Shown here one piece after another: positions 44,170 to 56,689 of a stretch of DNA of 64,000 nucleotides (position 1 is its first letter; the number at the start of each line of letters is the position of its first letter). Origin of the DNA: Anagrus nilaparvatae (taxonomy: Eukaryota > Arthropoda > Insecta > Hymenoptera > Mymaridae); assembly GCA_022575985.1 (NCBI GenBank), contig JAKSXM010000311.1:19837-83836 (forward strand), given 5' to 3'. A program made the translations under genes and the position numbers. The notes beneath the pieces are model-generated. The model did not search any database. It saw only the letters and a list, made by a program, of their open reading frames with translations, and was not told the origin of the DNA.

Positions 44170-47100
44170 AAAGATTGTTTCCAGAATCTGTCCAAATCCA
44201 GAAAATTTGGTGTTTTTTTTTTTACAAAGGAACTTAAAGCTAAATCAAAAATCCCACATAACTAAATATTTGAAACATATTTATATATTGTTACATTGTT
44301 GAATGAATGAATTAAACTGGGAAAATGATTTCAGCAATGAAGTGAATCTTATTTTTTTGCCAAATGGCACTTCATTTGGTTATCCAAAAACTAAGCAGTA
44401 TTTCTTTTTTAAATTTTCAAAGTCAGTTTGTAGCACGATGTTTTGTAATATTGCAAGATATTTAATTAAAAAATCATACAAAACGACAAATTTATATCCA
44501 TAAATTTTATCAATAAATTTAAAGACAGCTTCAAAAAAAAAATCTAAAACCCTTTTAAAATATTTTTTAACAATTAATAAGTAAACGAAAAAAGTCAAAA
44601 TTAAAAAAAAATAATTTTATTTATGAATTTATGCACCACATTTTAACATCTGAAAAAAACGTAAGCACAAGTAAGTAACTACGTATAAGTATAGATTAAA
44701 AATTTCGATATAAATAATCAAGTGAGTTGAATATAAATTACACGTGCAAATATTTTTCATTTACTAATAATTATATAGTAAATGATTTATAAATTTAATT
44801 TTTTTTTTTTTATATTTATTTCCATAAAGTTTAGTTAACAACAAGTAAAGTTATGTACACTTCTTTTAAATTTATTGTCAAATTTACATATATAAAAATT
44901 ACATGTAAATATATTTAACTTATTTATGATTTATATAAATTTCGGTTGAAAAAAAAATTCCACCATTTTTATAAATATCGTAGCCATTCTTTTTTAATAT
45001 TATTTTCGTGTTTTATATTTCTGAATAATAAATGAATATGTATGTATGTATGTATAAGAAAGAATTTTATATTCATATTAAACACGAAAGACTCTTAAAA
45101 AAAGAAGAAAATTATATAAAAAAAGAAAGAATCTAATAAAAGTTTATCGATAAAGAAAGAGAAAAAAAAATAAGTAATATTAAATTTTTAGTCTTTTTAT
45201 TTTTTTTATTTATAAAATGAACAAGAAATCCAATCATAATTATTTCAGACTTATTCGATCGGTAGTCTTGATACGATTGGATTGGTCTTTTTTTATTACA
45301 AAAAAATAAAATTAAGCCTTACAGACATTGGGAGTCCTTATATATAAATAATTTATATAAAAAAGAACAGCATAAATAATTATTAAGTATATACCTGCCG
45401 ATGTATTAAAATTACAAATATAGTTGTACGATTTCATATATAAAAAGAAATGTTGATGATGTTTTTTTATTTTTTACTTATATACGTACAAGTTTCTTTT
45501 TTGCAAGCTCCGCCCAAAGAAACATAGGGCCCCACCTTTAATGATTCTTTAGTTCTTATATGTAGAAATGACTTTAAAAGATTTGAATTTAAAAATATTT
45601 TTTCATCTCAAATATATATATATATATATATTGTCTATAAGAAATAAAAAGTTTTTATCGATAAAAATAAAATTATGTAAATTTTATGATAAGAAGTCAT
45701 AAAAAATAATGACCGGAAAATTAATCGAATTTGACTTGACTGACCCGTCGCCTCGAATTTTCTCAGATCGTCAACTACAGTTTTTCCATCTCTTTTTCAT
45801 TTTATCTTTGTCTTTTTCATTTTATATATATATAGAGCCATAGTAGAAAACTTTCTTTACTCATCTTTATCGTATTTCCCTAAACTTGTTTTGCATTGAA
45901 TTTATTTTACTTACCTTATCGTCATCTTTAATTTTCTTGTATAAAACAGAAGGTTTTATATAAAATCGATTTTATATATTATATATTTTATTCTTATATC
46001 ATTTTTGCTTTTTAAATAAATATGTATATGGGACGTTTCATATCAATCCAGACGTTTGAAAATTTGGTTTAAAAGAACTCACATTAAACTAGTTTTATTA
46101 GACAGGATCTTAAATTGAAATGGTTCGAATTTCATTCTTGTAATGCAAGTATCGAATAAGTATCGAATAATTTATTTTAAGTATCGACTTACAAATATCC
46201 AAAAAATCAGGATATAAGTTGCTCCTCTATCAAAATTTTTTGAGTAAGAACAGTGTAGTTTCTGGAAAAATATCCCATATTCACTCATTTTTTACCACTA
46301 ATGTAGCTTATAAGATTTAGAGAACTGCTTAATTTAAAAAATTGAAATAAAATTACAGACTTATATTGCTATGATTGAATAATCAATCAAAATCTGTAGA
46401 TTTTTATTTCAATTTAAATTATTAATTTTCAAACCCCAATACCTTTGATGGTAATATTCAGATACATTTTTTTAAACTGGAATTTCGCTACTTTTTTGGT
46501 TTAAATGGTACTAAAAAATATTAAAGACTTTTTTGAATAAAGTCCAGGCTAATATATAAGTATAAATATATGAAATTTAAAATTGAAAAGTATATGTATA
46601 TTATTAATTAAAAAAATAAGTTTTGGTTAAAAAGGTATATCAAGTAAATCTGATAAAGGGTCTTTAGAATTTTCACCACTTTGGAATGTATTTATCAAAA
46701 TGAAAGGGGTCAGGATTTTCATGATGATTTTGCTTTTTCCTTTCTAAATATAATATATATAAAATGTGATATCAAAAAGCTACAATAGTAATTCCTATCT
46801 ATAGTAATAATGTATACATAAGAAAAGAAAAAGGGGTCTTCAAAAATAAAGCTCAATATCTATATATATTATATTTAAATGAAAGAACAAGTTACATTAA
46901 GATTTTTGTTTTCTCATAGAATGGAATCGTGCCAGGACGATGCTTACTGAATCACTTAAATGATTAAGGAAAAGGGTTGTTTGGACAACGTTTGTTAAAG
47001 TCCCGCGGGCCATTTCATTCGTTTTACTTGTTATTTTACATCACAGACGTCTTCGCGAGTCTTTTACTTAATCTGTTTTGTCAACGCTTTTCAACATTCT

Positions 47101-47516
47101 GTGGCTCATTACTTTATATGTATATATAGACAAACTTTTTCTTAATTTATTTTACTTTAAGAAACTTATTTAAGCTTTATATTTTTAGTTACTTTTAAAG
47201 TATTTTATCTCATCTCCTTCTCTTTTAAATTTCGTAATTTTTAAAATAAGTACTATTTTTTTTTTCTATTTAATTAAACCCCTCAAAATTAATTAAAAAT
47301 TTTAAAATCATTTTTATTTAATAGTTCAATTTTCGTCAATTTTAGCAGTATTATGCCTACAATGTTTGGGGTTTCCGTTTTGATAACGTTCAAAATATAA
47401 TGAATGTTGGCTGATTTTGCAAACAAATTTTTGTTTTGTTTATTTTTAAGCTTAGTATTAAACGAAAAATTTTACTGATCTGGCTTAGGAGGTGCTCTGG
47501 CTTAAACTAAAAGATG
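44170..47516. other. No gene seen
   Basis: AT-rich DNA with (TATG)n at about 45035-45055 and (TA)n at 45610-45632. The stretch 46910-47110 is GC-richer (GTCCCGCGGGCCATTTC, CAGACGTCTTCGCGAG), stands out against the background and might be conserved non-coding DNA, but no frame or fold is recognised. A smaller patch of that kind lies at 45730-45780. Confidence 0.4.
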
Positions 47517-47518
47517 TA

Positions 47519-48063
47519 CACCAAAATAAAATCCATTTGTCGCAAACGAAAATATTCTGCTTGCGGTTAAAAAAATTTTGTATGCGTCTGGTAACATTTT
47601 TTTACTTGCTCAAACGTCTGCAAATGACTTAAAATGCAAAGAAATTTAAAAAAGTTTTTTTTTGGTCAGCGGTCCAAAGTCGCGTATTTTCCGGTCACTT
47701 AACGTCTGACAAAGATACGTTTTCTTACCGCTGTCACAAAAAACTTTTATACGGCCCTAGGCCAAAAAAAGGGAATGCCCTAAGATTGCAGTTTACCATA
47801 ATCTGCTTCGCTTTGGATGGTAATTTATGTGCGATATTGGCCATTCCATTTTTTCTGTCAACGAGCCGTAAATTTATATACTATTCTTTTCTTTGAAAAA
47901 TTTTTTTTTGCATCGAACCATTGCGCGCAAATCCTAAATGAGCAAACAAAATTTGTTACTTTACTTTTTTTAAGTTTTAGGTAATTTGAAATCTTTTGAA
48001 GAAAAAAAATTTTGCTAGCCATAAGCGGAATACGGGTTACCACTAGCGGATTTTTTTTCAGTG
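47519..48063. mobile_element. Family A MITE carrying a nested element
   Basis: The left end TA-CACCAAAATAAAATCC and the right end GGATTTTTTTTCAGTG-TA match those of the 291-bp element at 9161-9451, including TTGCTCAAACG-TGCAAATGACTT near the left and TGAGCAAAC near the right. TA flanks both ends. The length is greater because the centre is split by a foreign segment at 47661-47885. Confidence 0.8.
47661..47885 (+). mobile_element. Short dispersed element, copy 3 of 3, nested in a MITE
   Basis: It begins GGTCAGCGGTCCAAAGTCGC and GTATTTTCCGGT, and ends CTGCTTCGCTTTGGATGGTA, TTTATGTGCGATATTGGCCA, CGAGCCGTAAATTTATATAC. The end blocks match 23327-23455, and the last part matches 3768-3890 in reverse. 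This is the longest copy. It interrupts family A sequence that is continuous at 9161-9451, so it jumped in later. Confidence 0.7.
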
Positions 48064-48065
48064 TA

Positions 48066-50693
48066 CATAATAGCGAAGAAAATATAAACAGTACCCATAT
48101 AACGGTCAATCTTCATGAGCTAAGATTAAACATATCACGACGCCATTTTTTCGAAGACTTAGAAATAATAACTAGTTATTAGAAAATTTTATTTACTTCT
48201 ATTTATACTTTCCACACGTATTAAAAAATTTAAAGATAATGAAAGGAAAGAAGAAAGAGAAATAGCTATCGTACATAACAGCAGCTCACGATTCTCATGA
48301 ATTTTTACTGACGACTGTTTAAATAAAAGAAATAATTATAGGTTATGTCAAACGTTTAGCAAAACGTTCTAATCTTGACAAAATAAGAAATAATAATAAA
48401 CTTCAATTATTATATTAGTGTAACTGTTTTTTTATATATAAAATATACATTTTTATATATATAAATATTTATATATAATTTATTTTACGTTTATTTGTAA
48501 ATTAAACTTTTTTCAAATAATAATTTTTATTTATTTTAATATTTATAATTATATACATGTGAAAGAATCTTAATCATTAAATAAATTATTATTTAAAAGC
48601 GTAGTGGTGCAGCTGTTTTAGCTTCAAAACTTATTTCCTATCGTGTATTTATGTATTTTAGATGACTGAATTCGAATAAGTTGCCCACAACAGGCAACTG
48701 CAATTTAGTTTTTGCAGTTTTCCGACATTTTATATTGTTAGAAATTGGGATATTTCCGTTGAAATAACAGATAAACTTTTTTTAGTCTTTGTACTTTAAA
48801 AAATAATTCACCAGCTATTTTTTTTAAATACAATTTCAAAAAGAACTAGTTTGGTCAACGTTTTAGCTCATCGGTAAAACGGGCAAGAAAATGATCAAAA
48901 AGTAGAAACCTATGCTTTGATGTGACGAATTATTAATCTTTACTTTCTAAAAAGAAGTTAACCATCTCCAAGCTAACGTAAAAATTTTACCACTGTTTTC
49001 GATAATTTAGTATTTCCAGTGATATACACTGTAAAAATATATTCCTTGAATTTTGAAGGTATACAAAAGTACAAGTGTACAGTTGTACAAAAGAAAAAAA
49101 TTAATTGTATAATGACATATAAGTTTTGTTTGAAAATTCAAGCAATGGCTAATATATAGCAAAAATTATTTTTCAATCATTTTTTTAAACCTAAATTTTT
49201 TTCTAAATATACCAAAAATGACCTATTTAATATGATCCTTTGTCAGTTTCATTTGACAGTTCAAAGACCCTAAAAAATAAAATTAGTCAAATATTCCAAA
49301 AATTTTAAAATTCATCCATTTTTTTCAAATCAATCAAAATTTTTCCATCTATAATTTAAAACTCAAATAAAAAAAGCTCAAACAAAAAAAAATACTAAAA
49401 AAATACTACAAAGCCTGGATACATCGTTACATTTTATTATATTATAATTATGTATCCTGAAAAAAACAGGGACGTTCGATTCTTAATCTGGTATATATAG
49501 GGTTGCTTTAAGTATAATAAAGGTGTAAATATACTGAACAAATACTAAGTCACGAACTTTAAACATTTTTTTTTTTTTAAATAAAAAATAATTTTTAATG
49601 TGTAGATATGTCTGTATATTTTTTTTTAACACACGATATAATGATAGAGAGGTGTTCACACACAAGTATATGCTTTTTCATTATTATTATTTTTTATAAT
49701 TAGCACCTTCTTACAATATATATTATTGGCAACGTGTCATATCTTACAATCAGATTTTAAAATGATATTACTTTTACATAAAATTCTTTTTTTTTATTTT
49801 TTGAAAAAAGTGAGAAAAAAAAAATTTCTCTTTTATGTATTAAATTTTATGTTTGTTTATATAATCTTAAATTAAATAAACAATACTCTATATAGAAAGA
49901 TTCATCTTTTGGAAAAATAATTTATATATACATACAATAGAACTATATAAATTTATCAGAGAATAAAAAAAAAAAAAGGTTTGTTTTATAAATAAAATTG
50001 TGTAAAATAATAATTTTTTGTTGTGAATCGATATATCAGGTGCTTTTAATCACCTTAAATCCACAATTTTCTGACACACCCCTACTATTCTAAAGTTTTG
50101 AGGTTATCTTAATCTTTCTGACAGCTGCTTAGCGAATTCTCTTTTATATATAAAAACCACCATTGATTTCCCTCCTACAATATATCAATATATTAAATTT
50201 TTATAAATATTATTTTATAAATACCTGTAAGGGATACAATATTATTTTATATTTATTTTCAAATAAATCAAATATTTTTTTTTTTCTGTACTTTTCTTTA
50301 TTTCTTTTGACTTCCTGTATTTATGTATACTACTGACAACTTTATATTGTTTCTTTATTGTATTATACGTTTTGTAAAATAAATACTCTTTATTATGATA
50401 ATAATCAGTTTTATGTGGGTATATTTCCTTTTGTGATGACAATATAATTATGTAATAATTGTCTTTAAAGAACGCAATTAAGATATCAAGTTTTTTTTTT
50501 GTTTCGCATGTATGTTTTATGCTTCAAATTTTTAGAATTCAGGTAATTTTTTAAACACCTCTCTAAGATTATGCTTTTTTGAATTATAATATTGAATCAA
50601 TTATTTAAAATTTTACATTACTTTTTTAATGATTTCTTAGAATTTTTTTAATTTAAAACTGCAAAATACCCTAGAATTATAAATGGGTCAATA
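48066..50693. other. No gene seen
   Basis: AT-rich DNA with many T and A runs. TACACTGTAAAAATATATTC at 49026 resembles a MITE end without a visible partner. Minus-strand frames near 49483 and 50242 are Lys/Tyr/Ile-rich and look like chance. Confidence 0.45.
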
Positions 50694-52933
50694 TTTGTGA
50701 AGTGTATACAGTTTGGATTTTCGAGTCTCAGAATGTACTCCAAAGTATGTTTGGTCGAAAGCATATATAAAAAAAATAATTTCCCCCAATTTTTAGCCTT
50801 TTTAGATCCAATCCTCTATTTTTTACAGCGATTTTTGTTTTTTTTCAATTTTTGAGAAATTTATGTTCATTAATTTTTCTCGCAAAACGCGCACTTTACA
50901 ATAAAATTTTTTTTCCTTATAGTACTCCATAGGAAATTTCCCGTACAATTCGATTCTGGGTTACAAATTTTTTTTGAACTGCGCATGCGCGAGAAAATCA
51001 ACTTTCCTGCTTTGCCCTTTCTAGCTTATATGCCTCAGCTGCAGACAGCTCAATCTTCATCCTGTTGGTCACAAATTGTATGTTTTTTCATATACTTTCA
51101 GCATATGAAATCATTTTTTTGGGTAAATTTATTTTAAAAGCACTAAAATTGAAAAATAGCGATTTTTAAAAAATCATTTTTCACAAATTTTAAATTTCCC
51201 CCCAAGTTACGTGGCCAAATGAAAATCTGACTAAAAATTTGGATTCAGCGGAAAATTCTACATAAGGATACCAATTTTTGTCTTATTTCATTAAATAATT
51301 TCTAAGATATGCCATTTTAAAGATAAAGATTAAAATTGACTTTTTTTAAAAAACCCTAAAAATGGGATTCTGACTTTAATTATCATATCTGCTAAGCAAA
51401 TAATTATAAAAAGACGAGTAAAAATTTTTTGGAAACTAAGGGCTTGTAAAAAATTTTTGATACCTATAGAACTCGTTTCTTTTAAAAATTAGAATTTTGG
51501 CAGCAATTTCAAAATTGGTCATTTTTGGGTAAGAAAAGGGATTTTGTTTATTGACTATCGCCATGAGAGAATTAACAATAAATAAATGTGCTGTACGGTA
51601 AATAAATGTTGATACGTATACCGAAAAAATGAGACTAATTGGAAGTATTTTGGTTAGCTGGTGAGGTTGCAGCTTTGTATTAAAGATTATGAAAAAAATC
51701 CTATTTTATAACATTGTTGTATTTTGTAGCTATTCTATCTTATTTTCAATTTTCCGAATTTTCTAGTTACCTAATGAAAATTTTGACGAAATTTTCGGAT
51801 TTTCTCGAGAAATTTTACAAAAGACCCCCCCTTTTTGGAAAAGTTTTGGATGTTTTCATAACGCTATAGAAATAAAAGAAATAGCAAAATACTTAATAAC
51901 TGCAAAATACCACAATGTTATCAAATAGAATTTTTTTGTAATCTTTAATACAAAGCTGCAAACTTGCCAGTTAACCAAAATACTTTCAATTGGTCTCATT
52001 TTTTTGGTATAAGTGTCACCATTCAGTTACCGTACACTGCAATTATTTGTCGCTAAATCTCTCATGCCGATAGTCAATAAACCAAATGCCTATTCTTACC
52101 CCAAAATAACCAATTTTGAAATTGCTGCCAAAATTCTAATTTTTAAAAGAAACGAGTTCTATAGGCCTCAAAAATTTTTTACAAGCCCTTAGTTTCCAAA
52201 AAATTTTTACTCGTCTTTTTATAATTATTTGTTTAACAGATATGATAATTAAAGTCAGAGTCCCATTTTTAGGGTTTTTTAAAAAAAGTCAATTTTAATC
52301 TTTATCTTTAAAATGGGATATCTTAGAAATTATTTAATGAAATAAGACAAAAATTGGTATCCTTGTGTAGAATTTTCCGCTGAATCCAAATTTTTAGTCA
52401 GATTTTCATTTGGCCACGTAACTTGGGGGGAAATTTAAAATTTGTGAAAAATGATTTTTTAAAAATCGCTATTTTTCAATTTTAGTGCTTTTAAAATAAA
52501 TTTACCCAAAAAAATGATTTCATATGCTGAAAGTATATGAAAAAACATACAATTTGTGACCAACAGGATGAAGATTGAGCTGTCTGCAGCTGAGGCATAT
52601 AAGCTAGAAAGGGCAAAGCAAAAGTTGATTTTCTCGCAGTTCAAAAAAAAATTTGTAACCCGGAATCGAATTTCTACGGGAAATTTCCTATGGGGTACTA
52701 TAAGGAAAAAAAATTTTATTGTAAAGTGCGCATTTGCGAGAAAAATTAATGAACACAAATTTCTGAAAAATTAAAAATTTCAAAAAATTGAAAAAAACAA
52801 AAATCGCTGTAAAAAATAGAGGATTGGATCTAAAAAGCTAAAAATTTAGGGAAATTATTTTTTTTATATATACTTTCGACCAAACATACTTTGAAGTAAA
52901 TTTCGAGACCCGACCATGCAAAGTCATCACAAA
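50694..52933. mobile_element. 2.24-kb long-inverted-repeat element
   Basis: The left arm (50694 to about 51715) is mirrored by about 51925 to 52933. Matching blocks include CTTCAAAGTATGTTTGGTCG, TTGAACTGCGCATGCGCGAG, TATGCCTCAGCTGCAGACAG, CTTCATCCTGTTGGTCAC and CCCCAAGTTACGTGGCC, each found in reverse on the right. The outermost bases are less alike (TTTGTGA shared), and no target duplication is clear, so the ends are uncertain by about 20 bp. The inner half of each arm is the core module of the 59247-60703 element, but with TTTATAACATT next to the centre instead of next to the ends. Open frames at 52459-52758 and 52556-52774 are the two strands of the same arm and are not genes. Confidence 0.9.
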
Positions 52934-54207
52934 CTTTGAAAGTTTTGTAATAAAAAAAAATAATTTAAATGTCTTGCTATAGAACACGGAGATTCATTGC
53001 GATAACTCAAGCTAAATGTTTCTTGCTTACAACTTCAAACTTAGTTAAAATTTAGAATTGGATATGCATATAATGAGTACCGATTAGATTAGTACTGATA
53101 CTTAAATATGACTGATTTTGTAAAAATAGCAATTTAACTTGAATGAATGAATTTCTTTTATAATGTTTGGAAGTCATTTCTATTGCGAGAAAAAAATTTT
53201 AAATTATAATTTTTAAAAATATTTAAGAGTTATTCTTAATGAATTCAGCAAAAGATTCTAGATCGGGTCGCTGAAACCGGATAATAAGTTTAAAATAGTA
53301 CTCTTAAATAGTTGATGGAATTTACAAATTTTCTTTATTACATTTACAGTAGTAATGTTATATTTCAAGCTATATTTAATGTCGTTAAAGTAATATCAAC
53401 TGCAATATTCATTTAAAAATATTTTTAACTTCCTACAAGTGTTTTAAATTTTTAATTAATTATCAAATGAAATTTTGATATCTTCTTCGAATCGAATAAA
53501 CAATGAATAAATCTCGGAATAAATAAGATATACATATTAAGAACAATTACAAAAAAAATACTAAAACAATACAAAATTTATAAATAGAAAAACAAATTAA
53601 TAAGAATGTAATTTATATTTATTTCGATTGAATAATTTATATTTATGAATTTTCTATTAACTATAGAAGTATTTGTATTTGTGTCAGAAATACGTATAAA
53701 TATGAAACAGTAATAGGTAATATCGAATGTTAATTTATATCTTTTTGAATATCATTTTAGTATATAAACGGAAAAAAATTTACCCTTCGAAAAAGAAAAA
53801 AATTGAAAATCCCATGAGAACAAATAAACTACCGTCAAATCTATATATATTTTCAGTAAAAGAACAAAAAAAAAAAGACATAAGAACTAAAATTCTTTAT
53901 CCACTTTTATATGTAAGTACATTATTTTCCAATATTCTACGGTAATACTGAAGTATATACCTGAAGATCTTTTAATTTATATATGGGTTTATCCGGATGG
54001 TTTCACTAACGTGAAACTGCTTTTAAGATTTTGTGTTGTTTCAGTAATTTTGGTTAGTATTTTCATTTTGTTGCACTTTTGAAGATATAGCATATTTTTA
54101 TCCTCAGTCGAAAAAATAAAGAATGACACGTAAATTTGCCTCTGAAAAGCAAAATTAAATTCAATATGTATGGACATTATTGAATAATTTTTGAGTATTC
54201 TTGTTAA
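52934..54207. other. No gene seen
   Basis: AT-rich DNA. A trace of the dispersed repeat of 35660-35875 may exist near 53155-53195 (AAGTCATTTCTATTGCGAG). A minus-strand frame at 54237-53989 has no support. Confidence 0.4.
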
Positions 54208-54360
54208 AACTTTTTCTTTTAGCTCAAACAATTGCAAATGACCTGAGACGTAAAAAAAATTAATACAAATACATAAAAAAATTCACTAGCCACAAGCGTA
54301 ATTTTAGTAGCTGCAAACGCGAAATATTTCAGCTAGCGCCAAAAGATTCTTTTTTCAATA
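54208..54360 (+). mobile_element. Diverged family A MITE fragment
   Basis: TTAGCTCAAACAATTGCAAA, TGACCTGAGACGTAAAAA, TTCACTAGCCACAAGCG and TTTTTTCAATATA follow the right half of the 9161-9451 element in order. The right terminus has lost the CAGTG. No left half is visible. Confidence 0.6.
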
Positions 54361-55960
54361 TAGGAAATAAGAATGTTAAATAATTACAATAAGTACTTTG
54401 TATCCTTATTTCCTTGAACGGATTTATCCAGATTAGCCCATATATACGATATTTAAGGTGATCTGCAAATAAGCTGCTGGTCTTTTTTCTGCCAATATAA
54501 CATACAGAGGGAGAAAATGGAAGAGCCCTTGAGTGTGCAACGAACCTCGATTCCAAAAGCCTAAGCGTTCCCATGAGACTCGTCGCGTTCTAGTTTTAAA
54601 TTCAGACTTCCCTATTTTTATATTATATTCTAATCGATCTTAAGCATAATTTTTTTTTCTTTTATTTTGACGATTTTTTCTAAAAAAAAGTATGGAAATA
54701 TTTTCAATTGTAATAAATATTTTGATAGAATGATTTATTATACTTGAGGGTGTAAATCAGTTTCCAGAGAAATGTAATATTAATAAACATTTACAAAATA
54801 AAGAAAAATATGGTTTGATTTGGTGTTTTATTTATTATGTTTTTGTAAATTAAGAAAAACAAAATTCATTATTTTTAATCATTTTTCTTAAAGGGTCAAT
54901 TCACATCCTATTTTTATCTCGCTTTACCTGACTTATTATCTTATCTCAGTATTCTTGCTGAGGATATTACAGAATATTTTCCATCAAAAATTATCTAGTA
55001 ATTAAAGGAATTGACTAAAAAATCTTTCAGTTTGCTGAAATTAGTAGAATTACAAAAATAAAAATTTATTCAACATAAAATAGTCACATATTAACACAAG
55101 AAAAAGAATTTTACTGCTCTTTTCTACTTTAATTAGCTCGTAAAAAAGAATAATTTAAATGTAGGTCATGTAGTATTATAAAAAATTAACACACAAATAA
55201 AAATAAAATCTTCTACACATGCATAAACATAAAACGTTTTCAGTCTAAATAAAAATAATTCATAATAAAACAATATTTCATTTGTGGTTGTGTAAAACCA
55301 TGTAAAAACATTTTTTTGTATTCTTATAATTTGAAAGGTTAATAAAAAAAAGCGATGAAATCTATATTAAAAAAATATATAAAAAAAAAATGCATCTTTT
55401 ATATTTGTTATAAAGGATGACAATTTTACAACGTTTACCCATGAATAATAAAAAAAAAAAGAGCTTTAACATTGTACATTTATGATATGAATTTATTGAA
55501 AATATTATTGAAAAATATTCCTATAATAAAAATGTTTACTATATATTCAATATATATGAAATTTGAATATAATTTTTTTTTTTAATATTTGTATGACATG
55601 CAAACAAATATGTAGATTGTATTGAATTGCAGTGATTATAAATGAAATTTTTTTTTTTGTCATCGGAAACGAAAATCCGTTATCATCGAAATTGAGTGAC
55701 ATGTCGCGTGAAAATATGTCGATAAAAACGATTACGTATGTATTTGTGGCTTTTTCATATTTATGATTAATATTATATATTTTCATTGTTTTATTTTTTT
55801 TATATTTTATACATTGTTATGTAATTTAAAAATATTAAATTTTTTTTTTTATTTTTATTTTTGATTGATTAATTTGAAAAATTTATGGATATATGATTAA
55901 ATCCAACATTTTTTATTTGTAGTTTAAGCATAGGTTGTGGTGATTTAAAAAAACATACCC
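54361..55960. other. No gene; GC-richer patch at 54460-54600
   Basis: The patch reads on the minus strand ACTCAAGGGCTCTTCCATTT, TCCCTCTGTATGTTATATTG and GCAGATCACCTTAAATATCG. It lies in an 81-codon open frame (54574-54329) whose translation is not recognised. It looks like old functional or repeat DNA, not chance, because of its balanced composition. The rest is AT-rich with no credible frames. Confidence 0.35.
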
Positions 55961-55969
55961 TATATTCAA

Positions 55970-56680
55970 AGTTTAGTTGGATGGACTTCTTGGGGCTATA
56001 AATGCAGAAGCAAATGCTATAAGATACACTGTAAAAAGTAACTTTCTTATATTAACAAAAAAATTAAAACATTTTTTAAAAAAAAGTAAATTTTCAAAAA
56101 AATTTGTAAATATTCGAAAAAAATCGTATAATTACTAAATTTAGTATATTAACAAAAAATTCGAGTATTCTCGATTTTTTTTGTGAATTCGCAAGAAAAA
56201 TTGATAATTTACCATTTTTTTTCGAAAATTTACGAAAAATATTTGTGAATTTGCAACTTTTTTCGTAAAATCACTAAAAAAAATCGAGAATTCTCGAATT
56301 TTTCGATAATATACTAAATTTAGTTAATTTACGATTTTTATCGAATATTTACAAAATTTTTTGAAAATCTACTAATTTTTCGAAAAAATTCTATGTTTTT
56401 TGTAAATCTAAGAAAGTTACTTTTTGCAGGGTTTATAAAAACTTGGCTACTTATAGTAAGTTAACCAAATATCTTCTGTTTCACATCATTTTTTCGCATA
56501 AGTGTCTACGTTTCAACCTCGTAAGCTGGGGGTTTTAATTGTTAATTGTCTCTCCATGATAATCCATAAATTATAGCCTATTTTTTGATTAAAAATGATT
56601 TGTTTTTAAAGTAATAAATGCAAAATTATAAAATTTTTGAATAAACTAGGTTTCATACGTATCAAAAATTCTCTTCCACT
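55970..56680 (+). repeat. Single arm of the long-inverted-repeat family, split by a MITE
   Basis: TTGGGGCTATAAATGCAGAA, GCAAATGCTATAAGA and, after the MITE, GTTAACCAAATATCTTCTGT, CGCATAAGTGTCTACGTTTC follow the core module of the 59247-60703 element (GGGCCTAGAAATGCAGA, AATGTTATAAAATAG, TTACCCAATACTCTTCTGG, TTTAAGTATCACC). No inverted partner of this part exists locally. Confidence 0.65.
56027..56431. mobile_element. 405-bp palindromic MITE (CACTGTAAAAAG ends)
   Basis: The left end CACTGTAAAAAGTAACTTTC follows TA. The right end reads inward on the other strand CCCTGCAAAAAGTAACTTTC. The interior is largely self-complementary: CTAAATTTAGTATATTAAC, ATTCGAGTATTCTCGATTTT and AATTTACCATTTTTTTTCG meet their mirrors around a centre near 56225. 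It interrupts the repeat arm at 55970-56680, so it is the younger insertion. TA duplication is likely on the left and degraded on the right (TT). Confidence 0.8.
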
Positions 56681-56689
56681 AACCAAACC

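Noticed and set aside
44303..44598. Overlapping 66- and 72-codon frames on opposite strands
   Set aside because: Both are built from AT-rich codons and are antisense to each other, with no supporting signals.
52459..52774. 99- and 72-codon frames on opposite strands
   Set aside because: They overlap each other within one arm of the 50.7-kb element, and the other arm has the same sequence with stops.
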